Origin: Cyanobacteriota bacterium
GTDB lineage: Bacteria > Cyanobacteriota > Cyanobacteriia > PCC-6307 > Cyanobiaceae
NCBI GenBank assembly: GCA_947463165.1
Contig: CANHSW010000172.1
Coordinates: forward strand, 1-5,433
Direction of reading: 5' to 3'
Length of the DNA stretch: 5,433 nucleotides
The notes under the pieces were generated by a model. It made no database searches and was not told where the DNA came from. It saw only the letters and a program-made list of their open reading frames with translations. This document shows, one piece after another, positions 1-5,433 of the stretch. Position numbers and translations under genes: made by a program. How positions within the stretch are numbered: position 1 is the first letter of the stretch; each line of letters opens with the position of its first letter.

Positions 1-320
1 GAGACGATGCGGCGGCCATCGGGGCTGAACGCCACCGAGTTCACCTCATCGGTGTGGCCCTGAAGCGGCGGGCCGATCTGCTTGCCACTGCTGGCATCCC
101 AGAGGCGCAGGGTTTTATCGACTGAGCCGGAGACGATGCGGCGGCCATCGGGGCTGAACGCCACCGAGATCACCAAATTGGTGTGGCCCTGAAGCGGCGG
201 GACCAGCTGCTTGCCGCTGCTGGCATCCCACAGCCGCAGGCTGTTATCCACGGAGCCGGAGACGATGCGTCGGCCATCGGGGCTGAACGCCACCGAAGTC
301 ACCGAACCGGTGTGGCCCTG
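1..320 (-). repeat. Tandem 129-bp WD40-encoding repeats (two full units and one cut by the window edge)
   Basis: Units run 320-192, 191-63 and 62-1 (incomplete) on the minus strand, each starting at CAG GGC CAC (QGH). A unit encodes 43 residues of the form [17 protein letters not shown], then [20 protein letters not shown]. By my count units 1 and 2 are identical at 113 of 129 bases, and units 2 and 3 at 58 of the 62 bases available. Such similarity means recent duplication or gene conversion. More units must follow beyond the left edge. Confidence 0.95.
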
Positions 321-2657
321 AAGCGGGGGAAGCTTTTGCAGCGGCAGGGAAAGCCCCATCGCCAGGGCCTCCTCCAGCCGCACAAGCTCAGGGCCTTGCC
401 CCAGGGGCATCAGGCTGGAGCGGCTGATGCCGAAGGCGGTGATCGCCCGTTGCAGTTGGCTTGCAGTTGCCGGGCCGCTGGAGGTTTGCAGCAGCTGCTC
501 GATCCAGGCCAGCCTTACCTGGCGCACCGCCAGCAGGCTGCAGCCCGCCAGGCCCAGCAGCAGTAGCGCCGCAACCACCAGGCCGCGGCTGCCCAGGCTG
601 CGCCACGGCCGCCAGGGCCAGCCGGCTGGCGGTGTCTGCGGCATCAGTCGCCGCAGGCTCTCCGGTGCATCGGCGGCCAGCAGCGGGCGGTTTTGCAGGA
701 AGCGCAGGAACAGGTGATCCCGCAGGGGGCTGGTGGCACCGCTGCGGCGGCGCAACCGCTCCAGCAGCGGCGGTAGCAGGCGGGGCAGGCTGCGGCCCTG
801 GTCGCTGGCCACCGTGAGCTGCGCCGTACCGAGCTCGCCCCCCTCCAGCTCGCCCGCTTCCACCGCGCCGAGCAGCAGCTGGGTCAGGGCCTGGCGCACC
901 GCGCCCTGCTGTTCGGCATCCAGCGACAGCACCAGCGGCAGCCGCAGCCAGTCGGGCAGCAAGCCAAGCCGAAACCAGGGCAGCCGCGCCAGCCGCAGCA
1001 GAGGGCAGCCCGCGATCAACGGCTGGCCTGCGCCGTTGCGCAGCTGTTGGCCCAGATAGGCGGTGATCGTCCAGTGCAGGTCTGGGAACACCGCGCAGGC
1101 CGCCAGCCAGCTGAAGCCATCGGCGCCGAGATAGCTGCGCAGTTCAGCTAGCAGCTGCTCCACCACCGCCGCCGCCGGCGGGGTGCGCTCCAGCCAGCGG
1201 GCGGCGCCACCGCGCAGCAGCGCCGGTTCCGGCGGCTGGGCCGGGTCTGCGGCGGTGGCCAGGGTGGCGGGGGTGGTTGTGCGGGTGCTGTCCTCCAGCA
1301 GCAGAGGGCCTAGCGCCAGCAGACCCTCCGCCGAAGCGGGCAGCAGCGGCAGCTGGCGGCCTAATTCCGCTTCCGTGGCCCCCCACTGGGGGCGCGGCCT
1401 GGGGGTGAGGGCCACCCGGCGGGGCCAGGCCGCCAGCTGCTCAAGCCAGGGCTGGAGCGAGCCATCCACCGGGCTAAAGAAGCGCTCCCCATCGGCCACC
1501 ACCACCGCCACCGCCTCGGGGTGCAGCGCCGCCAGTTCCGCCAGGCTGCGCTGGGGCCCCAGACCGCCTGGGCCATGGCAAAAGCTTGGCTGCCTTTGGA
1601 AGCACACCCACTCCACCAGCACCCCCTCCTGCCGCAGCCCCTCCAGCCAGGCCCGCAGCTGGCGGGTCTGCTGATCGGCCAGGCTCTCTTGATCCAGCAA
1701 AAACAAATAGCTGAGCCGCTCACGCCGCAGGCCGTATTGCGGGCAAAGCCAGCCGCCTTGGCGCAGGCTCTGCTCCACGGTGGCGGCGCCATCCAGTTCG
1801 CCGGAGGGCAGGCTCTGCCAGCGGTTGAGCGCCCGGCCGAGGCGATGCCGCTCCGGCAGCGCCAGCAGGTTTGCCGCGATCGCCTCCAGGGCAATGCGAT
1901 GCAGTTGGGGATCTCCGCGGCTGGGCAGGCGCTGCAGCACCAGGCGGGCCTGGCGCCACCACCACCAGCGCACGCTCCCCTGCACCGCCGCCATCGACAG
2001 CAGCAGGCCGATGGGCAAGAGCAGGGCGAAATCCAATGGCAGCAGCAGCAGCCCCTCCTCCCGGGCAAGCAGTTCCGTAGCTGGCTCGGTGGGGGTTTGG
2101 AGCTCGGGGCGGGAAGGTTCGGGCTTTTTGTTCGGCTGCCGGCGATCAGCGGAACCCTCCTTTGGCGTTTGCATGAGAGGCCCCGGCGCCGGATCGGGTC
2201 GGGCTGCCTGCTGCCAGCGCACCACTCCGGTTACGCCTACTGCCGCCGCCGCCACCCCCGCCGCCAGGGCCAGGGCGAGCGGGCGGGTCGGCAGCCAGCG
2301 CAGCAGGCGATTGCGGCGGCGCTCCACAGCCTGCAGCGCTTCCTGTAGAGCCGAGGGCTGCTCCACAGCCTTTAGCGCTGCCTGCAGAGGCGAGGGCTGC
2401 GGCAGGGGTTGCGGCCACCAGCTGCGCATATGCCGCGCAAATGCTTCCTGTTCGCTGGCCGAGCGGCAGAGTACCGGCCCCAGCAGACTGGCTAGCCGCT
2501 GGGGATCGTCCAGGGGAACGCCCCGATCCACCAGGGCCAGCAGCAGCCGATGCAGCCGCAGGGTTTCCGCCACGCCGATGCGGAAGCCCTCCTGCCGCAG
2601 ACGCTCCAGCAGCTCCTCCAGCTGCTCGGGCCAGGCGCCGCTCAGCCGCTCAGCCAC
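1..2657 (-). CDS. Membrane-anchored vWA-like / WD40-repeat protein, C-terminus beyond the window; third gene
   Basis: I translated this frame continuously from 2657 to the left edge: 885 codons without a stop, so the gene is intact but truncated by the window. Start is GTG, with GGTGA 4 bases upstream. Order of parts: helical N-terminal domain (1-82) with CRSASEQE and WWPQP; a duplicated 13-residue segment (87-112); membrane segment 1 (about 127-147); Pro-rich linker (148-199); membrane segment 2 (about 202-224) followed by WWWW (231-234); a Rossmann-like segment with [11 protein letters not shown] (315-325) and [13 protein letters not shown] (382-394); a conserved helical domain around [21 protein letters not shown] (509-529) and [11 protein letters not shown] (644-654); membrane segment 3 (about 692-710); WD40 repeats from residue 779. 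The vWA-like segment has D322-Q-E-S rather than DxSxS, so metal binding is doubtful. Likely partner of the MoxR ATPase, with WD40 as sensor. WD40 propellers usually have seven blades; three are visible. Confidence 0.88.
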   Translation of the reverse strand, partial: MAERLSGAWPEQLEELLERLRQEGFRIGVAETLRLHRLLLALVDRGVPLDDPQRLASLLGPVLCRSASEQEAFARHMRSWWPQPLPQPSPLQAALKAVEQPSALQEALQAVERRRNRLLRWLPTRPLALALAAGVAAAAVGVTGVVRWQQAARPDPAPGPLMQTPKEGSADRRQPNKKPEPSRPELQTPTEPATELLAREEGLLLLPLDFALLLPIGLLLSMAAVQGSVRWWWWRQARLVLQRLPSRGDPQLHRIALEAIAANLLALPERHRLGRALNRWQSLPSGELDGAATVEQSLRQGGWLCPQYGLRRERLSYLFLLDQESLADQQTRQLRAWLEGLRQEGVLVEWVCFQRQPSFCHGPGGLGPQRSLAELAALHPEAVAVVVADGERFFSPVDGSLQPWLEQLAAWPRRVALTPRPRPQWGATEAELGRQLPLLPASAEGLLALGPLLLEDSTRTTTPATLATAADPAQPPEPALLRGGAARWLERTPPAAAVVEQLLAELRSYLGADGFSWLAACAVFPDLHWTITAYLGQQLRNGAGQPLIAGCPLLRLARLPWFRLGLLPDWLRLPLVLSLDAEQQGAVRQALTQLLLGAVEAGELEGGELGTAQLTVASDQGRSLPRLLPPLLERLRRRSGATSPLRDHLFLRFLQNRPLLAADAPESLRRLMPQTPPAGWPWRPWRSLGSRGLVVAALLLLGLAGCSLLAVRQVRLAWIEQLLQTSSGPATASQLQRAITAFGISRSSLMPLGQGPELVRLEEALAMGLSLPLQKLPPLQGHTGSVTSVAFSPDGRRIVSGSVDNSLRLWDASSGKQLVPPLQGHTNLVISVAFSPDGRRIVSGSVDKTLRLWDASSGKQIGPPLQGHTDEVNSVAFSPDGRRIV
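1876..1883. repeat. HIP1 octamer GCGATCGC
   Basis: Perfect copy of the palindrome that is over-represented in many cyanobacterial genomes, within the third gene. Used here only as a hint to taxonomy. Confidence 0.6.
2322..2399 (-). repeat. 39-bp imperfect tandem duplication inside the third gene
   Basis: Two adjacent 13-codon units (2399-2361 and 2360-2322) encode [13 protein letters not shown] and [13 protein letters not shown], identical at 34 of 39 bases and 10 of 13 residues by my count. They sit between the helical N-terminal domain and the first membrane segment and would extend an amphipathic helix or linker. The unit is a multiple of three bases, so length changes would keep the frame. 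Confidence 0.85.
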
Positions 2658-3652
2658 TGGTTCACCAGCTCTTCTGCTCGCGTGCGGTCGTCTGCTGTTT
2701 TGATCAGGCTGCTGAGGCTGCGCTGCACCGCTTCTTTCTGGCCGTTGCCACGCAGGCCGTTCGCCTCGCCGCTCTCGCCCAGCAGGCGCTGCAGGGTGAG
2801 CAGCCAGAGCAGCAGTTCGGCGGTGGCCGGCTTCTTGCGCAGGCCGCTGCTGGGCTCTCGCAACTTCAGAAACAGGGCGATCGCATCGCGGTTCAGGGGC
2901 GTACTGGCCGGGAACTCCTGTAGCTGCAGCGCCACGATCTCCTCAAGCTTTTCGCGATCCGGAAAGGGAAGGTGGTAGTAAACGCAGCGCCGCAGGAAGG
3001 CATCCGGTAGATCCCGTTCTGAATTGCTGGTGAGCACCATCAGCGGACGCAGTTCAGGCTTGGCCTGCAGCCGCAGATCCCCCAGTTCCGGGATGCGGAA
3101 GTAGAGATCCTCCAGCTCATTGAGCACATCATTGGGGAAGTCGCGTGGCGCTTTATCCACCTCATCGAGCAGCACCACCGAGCGCCGCGGTGCACCGCTG
3201 TGGGCCAGGCCGGCGATGGCGGCGGGTAGATCCGCGGGGGCATGGCTGTTGATGATCGCCTGGCCCAAGGCCTGGATGGTCAGGTAATTGGTCGGAGGGG
3301 CGTCCTTGGCGAGGATGCCGGATTGGATGTCCTGATAGCGCTGCAGGGCGTCGTATTGATAAAAGAGGCTGCGGGCGGTGCTGGTGGATTTCACCTCAAA
3401 CACCAGCGGATCGCCGAGGCCGAATTCCCAGGCCAGGGCATAAGCAAAGCGCGATTTGCCGGTGCCGGGTTCACCGGTGAGCAGCAGCGGCTGGCCGAGC
3501 AGCAGGGCCACATTGCAGGCATCCCGCAGGCCGTCGTCCACCAGGTAGCGATCCGGCTGGCGCAGCTTGGCGTAGAGCGGCGGCGGCAGCTGGGCAGCCA
3601 GCTCGGGATTTTGGCGGCCATCGCCGCGAAACAGCTCAAAAGGACTGCTCAT
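2642..3652 (-). CDS. MoxR-family AAA+ ATPase; second gene of the operon
   Basis: 336 residues, the normal length for MoxR ATPases. All core motifs are intact: Walker A GEPGTGKS (60-67), Walker B VVLLDEVDK (159-167), sensor 1 LTSN (207-210), the arginine-finger segment ERDLPDAFLRRC (212-223, R221/R222), and sensor 2 in GLRKKPATAEL (270-280). It is expected to form a cytoplasmic hexameric ring that uses ATP to remodel or activate a partner, in this family classically a vWA-domain protein. That partner would be the product of the next gene, which has a vWA-like segment. The NSERDLPDAFLRRC signature is, from memory, typical of MoxR proteins in conflict-type operons rather than those serving methanol dehydrogenase maturation. 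The ATG overlaps the upstream stop as ATGA and is preceded by GGTGA at a 4-base spacing. The substrate is unknown. Confidence 0.95.
   Translation of the reverse strand: MSSPFELFRGDGRQNPELAAQLPPPLYAKLRQPDRYLVDDGLRDACNVALLLGQPLLLTGEPGTGKSRFAYALAWEFGLGDPLVFEVKSTSTARSLFYQYDALQRYQDIQSGILAKDAPPTNYLTIQALGQAIINSHAPADLPAAIAGLAHSGAPRRSVVLLDEVDKAPRDFPNDVLNELEDLYFRIPELGDLRLQAKPELRPLMVLTSNSERDLPDAFLRRCVYYHLPFPDREKLEEIVALQLQEFPASTPLNRDAIALFLKLREPSSGLRKKPATAELLLWLLTLQRLLGESGEANGLRGNGQKEAVQRSLSSLIKTADDRTRAEELVNQWLSG
2662..2666 (-). promoter_or_regulatory. Ribosome binding site GGTGA that supports the GTG start of the third gene
   Basis: GGTGA lies 4 bases before GTG at 2657, the same motif and spacing as at the MoxR gene. 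No other ATG, GTG or TTG occurs in this frame for many codons upstream, so the motif decides the start and gives a 16-base overlap with the end of the MoxR gene. Confidence 0.6.
2877..2884. repeat. HIP1 octamer GCGATCGC
   Basis: Second perfect copy of the cyanobacterial palindrome, within the MoxR ATPase gene. Two in 5.4 kb exceeds a rough chance expectation for this base composition, but the sample is small. Confidence 0.6.
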
Positions 3653-5196
3653 GGCGTCACCACCGCCTGTTGCAGCTGATCGCGGAGGAAGGTGCCCAGC
3701 TGCTCCATCGGGATTTGATTCAGGCCCTGGTTTGCTTCTCGACGGTAATAGTCGCGCACTTCATCCTCCAGTTGCTGCAGTCCCTGATCGCGCAGAAACT
3801 CCCGCACCGGCTGGCTGCGCACCCAGGTTTCGGCATCGCTGCGCTGCACGCTCTCCAGCTCGGGCAGCACCAACAGCCCGCTTGCCCCGGCCGGCCCACC
3901 GTTAATGGCCTTGAGCTGGTTGCGAATCCGCTGGTTCTGCCGCCGGAGCTGGAGGCAGCTGGCCCGAAAACGCCAGTAGCTCGGCCGCAGCCAGCGCAGG
4001 GCCTTCTTTCTTGCTGGATATATAGGCGGTTTGTTGTAAGTGATCGTGATCCAGTGGATCAGGCGCCGGCTGGCCACAACCTCCTGCTGCTGCCAGAAGC
4101 GGCACACCTGCTGAACCAGCTGGGCTCTCTGGCGCCCCCAGTTATCGCTGTAGAGCGAACTCCACAGCACCACCGGCCCCGATGCATCGCCCAGCAGCGC
4201 CTGCAACCGCTGTTTGGCGCGGCTGTCCCTGAGCAGGTGGTGGCAGATCTTGTCGAGGAACTGCTCGGCAAACGCTTCTCCCGGCAACAGATCGTCCGGC
4301 CAGGGCAGCGGGAAATCCCGGATAGCCAGCGGCTGGTGGAACAGAGCGGCGGCGCTGTGCTGAAAAAAGCGATCCCGGAACAGCTCCACCCGTTGACCAT
4401 CCTCGCCATGGAGGATCACCACCAGCGGCTGGGCCCGCTCGCCCTCCAGCAGCAGCCGCAGCGCCTTTTCCATCTCCTGCTCCTGCTCATGCCGATCCGG
4501 CAGGTAGGGGAGCAGCTCCGGAACGGGGCGGGCGTTTAGGGGGCGGCTGGCTCTGGAGCCGGTGGGGCTGCCGCCAACGAAGTTGCTCCTGTTTTGGCGC
4601 TCCTCCAGCTTGCGCAGGGAGCGCTCCACCAGGTTGGCGAGATGGTCTGGATTGCGGAAGCGCTGCACTGTGACACCGCAGTCGCTGACGCGTTGCAGGA
4701 AGGCGTCCTGCCGCTGGCCGTACTGACGATCCACCAGGGCCTCCGGTGGCAGCGCCAGCTCCCGCGAGCGGCTATCGAGCAGAAAGACCAGCCGCGGCAT
4801 GCCCAGTTCGCTGGCGATCTTGAATTCCAGCTCGGTGTAGGAAAGCTCCGGTTGATCCCGCACCGGTGAGCCGTAGCGCAGGCCGTAAATGCCCACATAC
4901 ACGTCGCAGTGGTTCAGCTTCTCCAAGCACACCCTGGCGGGCCGTGAATCCTCCGCAGCAAAATCAGCCATATCCACAATTCCATGACCTGCCGCGATCA
5001 CCGCCCGCTCCACCCGGTCTATATAGGACTTGCCCTGCTCCGGATATTCCCTCAGCTCAGAGGTGTGGGATAGAAACACCTGCCAAGGCCCACCCCTGGA
5101 GGGCCGCCTGGCCTGGCTGTCACTGGCGTAGGACCTGTCGTTGCTGATGGGGTGGAGAGCCTGAAGGCGGAATGCTGGCCCCAATGGTAAGGCCAA
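3649..5196 (-). CDS. DUF4062 (TIR-like) protein with C-terminal iSTAND-like domain; first gene of the operon
   Basis: 515 residues. The N-terminal domain (about 37-200) matches DUF4062: VFLSHTSELREYP at 40-52, a DVYVGIYGLRYGS strand and loop at 98-110, SYTELEF at 119-125, then LGMPRLVFLLD at 131-141. DUF4062 is regarded as TIR-like; E122 or E124 would be the candidate catalytic glutamate, which is inference. A linker (201-222) leads to LPYLPDRHEQEQEMEKAL at 229-246, the usual opening of the iSTAND (inactive STAND NTPase) family. There the P-loop position reads ILHGEDGQRVELF (261-273) with no GK[ST], and the Walker B-like strand PVVLWSS (341-347) has no acidic pair, so it probably does not hydrolyse NTP. 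A basic helical stretch (395-430) and a helical tail with IPMEQL (495-500) close the protein. Most likely a conflict-system effector or adaptor. The start is uncertain: the listed codon is TTG, another TTG lies at 5184, and neither has a Shine-Dalgarno sequence. Residues 1-36 look unconserved. Confidence 0.88.
   Translation of the reverse strand: MALPLGPAFRLQALHPISNDRSYASDSQARRPSRGGPWQVFLSHTSELREYPEQGKSYIDRVERAVIAAGHGIVDMADFAAEDSRPARVCLEKLNHCDVYVGIYGLRYGSPVRDQPELSYTELEFKIASELGMPRLVFLLDSRSRELALPPEALVDRQYGQRQDAFLQRVSDCGVTVQRFRNPDHLANLVERSLRKLEERQNRSNFVGGSPTGSRASRPLNARPVPELLPYLPDRHEQEQEMEKALRLLLEGERAQPLVVILHGEDGQRVELFRDRFFQHSAAALFHQPLAIRDFPLPWPDDLLPGEAFAEQFLDKICHHLLRDSRAKQRLQALLGDASGPVVLWSSLYSDNWGRQRAQLVQQVCRFWQQQEVVASRRLIHWITITYNKPPIYPARKKALRWLRPSYWRFRASCLQLRRQNQRIRNQLKAINGGPAGASGLLVLPELESVQRSDAETWVRSQPVREFLRDQGLQQLEDEVRDYYRREANQGLNQIPMEQLGTFLRDQLQQAVVTP
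3657..3661 (-). promoter_or_regulatory. Ribosome binding site GGTGA of the MoxR gene
   Basis: GGTGA lies 4 bases before the ATG at 3652 and inside the last codons of the DUF4062 gene. It can pair with UCACC near the 3' end of 16S rRNA. Together with the ATGA stop/start overlap it points to translational coupling between the first two genes. Confidence 0.6.
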
Positions 5197-5433
5197 ACTG
5201 ATGGAATCGTTACGGTTCGGAGATATTCCTGTGGGTTGTGGCCCAATGGGCGTGATGGCGATCTTGAAACTTGATCGGCGGCTAGTTCAGCCAACAGCCT
5301 TTTCCTCAATGCCGCTGGGTAATCAGTAGTACAGGCCTCGGTCTTGATAAGCCAATAACGAGGCCAGCGAAGCAGGTGGCAAGAAGTGGATGTTGCTTAT
5401 TGGGCCGGCGCGGGCACCGTGATCGCGGCGGCC
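5197..5433. other. Operon leader region, no gene recognised
   Basis: About 237 bases before the first gene. I see no convincing coding sequence on either strand, no tRNA and no clear -35/-10 pair directed leftward. The strongest Shine-Dalgarno-like string, GAGG plus AAGG (minus strand, 5307-5298), precedes a TTG at 5294, but that reading frame is one base out from the DUF4062 frame and ends at 5052. The DUF4062 frame itself is open back to a TGA at 5289-5287. The region also holds the inverted repeats listed separately. Confidence 0.5.
5334..5365. promoter_or_regulatory. Inverted repeat GGCCTCG-N18-CGAGGCC in the leader, possible operator
   Basis: A perfect 7-base inverted repeat (5334-5340 and 5359-5365) flanks an AT-richer 18-base loop, which holds a further TTG/CAA pairing (5344-5346 with 5353-5355). 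Neither strand has a T-run after the stem, so it does not look like an intrinsic terminator. Its place upstream of the operon suits a regulator site or a hairpin in the leader transcript; chance is also possible. Confidence 0.3.

Noticed and set aside
1..320. CRISPR-like or other intergenic repeat array
   Set aside because: The 129-base periodicity is fully explained by in-frame WD40 codons, with no spacer/repeat alternation.
540..584. Lipobox-like LGLAGC at the end of the third hydrophobic segment
   Set aside because: A lipoprotein signal must be near the N-terminus; this lies near residue 706, so it is simply part of a membrane helix.
1521..2703. Long plus-strand open frames of 275 and 307 codons opposite the third gene
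   Set aside because: They lie antisense to a continuous frame with recognisable domains, have low-complexity Ser/Arg/Gln/Ala-rich translations and no domain motifs; GC-rich coding DNA commonly gives such shadows.
3670..4539. Plus-strand open frame of 289 codons opposite the DUF4062 gene
   Set aside because: Leu/Gln/Ala-rich antisense shadow of a gene with clear family motifs.
5052..5309. Minus-strand frame of 85 codons overlapping the start of the DUF4062 gene as a separate small gene
   Set aside because: No recognisable motif, TTG start, Pro/Ser-rich translation, and more than half lies inside the DUF4062 frame. Kept only as a note about the uncertain start.
5334..5365. Rho-independent terminator
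   Set aside because: The stem is short, the loop is 18 bases and no T-run follows on either strand.
5197..5433. Insertion sequence or attachment site at the right edge
   Set aside because: No transposase motif, terminal inverted repeat or target duplication is visible in the short flank available.

Overview
The window is GC-rich bacterial DNA filled almost end to end by one leftward (minus-strand) operon of three overlapping genes. Two perfect copies of the octamer GCGATCGC (HIP1, a highly iterated cyanobacterial palindrome), several near copies, and a WD40-rich accessory locus suggest a high-GC cyanobacterium such as the Synechococcus/Cyanobium group. That assignment is an inference from composition; there is no rRNA or other marker.

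In transcription order (right to left): (1) 5197-5433, a leader without a convincing gene or promoter, holding a short inverted repeat and two CCCAATGG copies. (2) 3649-5196, a 515-residue protein with an N-terminal DUF4062 (TIR-like Rossmann) domain and a C-terminal region that reads as an iSTAND-type inactive NTPase. (3) 2642-3652, a complete MoxR-subfamily AAA+ ATPase of 336 residues. (4) 1-2657, an open frame of at least 885 codons that leaves the window at the left edge. It codes for a helical N-terminal domain, two membrane segments, a vWA-like Rossmann segment without a recognisable MIDAS motif, a conserved helical domain, a third membrane segment, and WD40 repeats. This gene starts at GTG and has no stop in the window.

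The genes are tightly coupled: a 4-base ATGA overlap joins the first two and a 16-base overlap joins the second and third. Both downstream starts carry GGTGA exactly 4 bases ahead of the start codon. The set of parts (TIR-like domain, inactive STAND-like module, MoxR ATPase, membrane-bound vWA-like/WD40 protein) resembles the NTP-dependent conflict systems described in comparative-genomics work on vWA-MoxR and STAND systems. A working model is that the WD40 domain senses a signal, the MoxR ATPase remodels the vWA-like partner, and the DUF4062 protein is the effector or its adaptor. The model is inference; the domain calls rest on motifs read directly.
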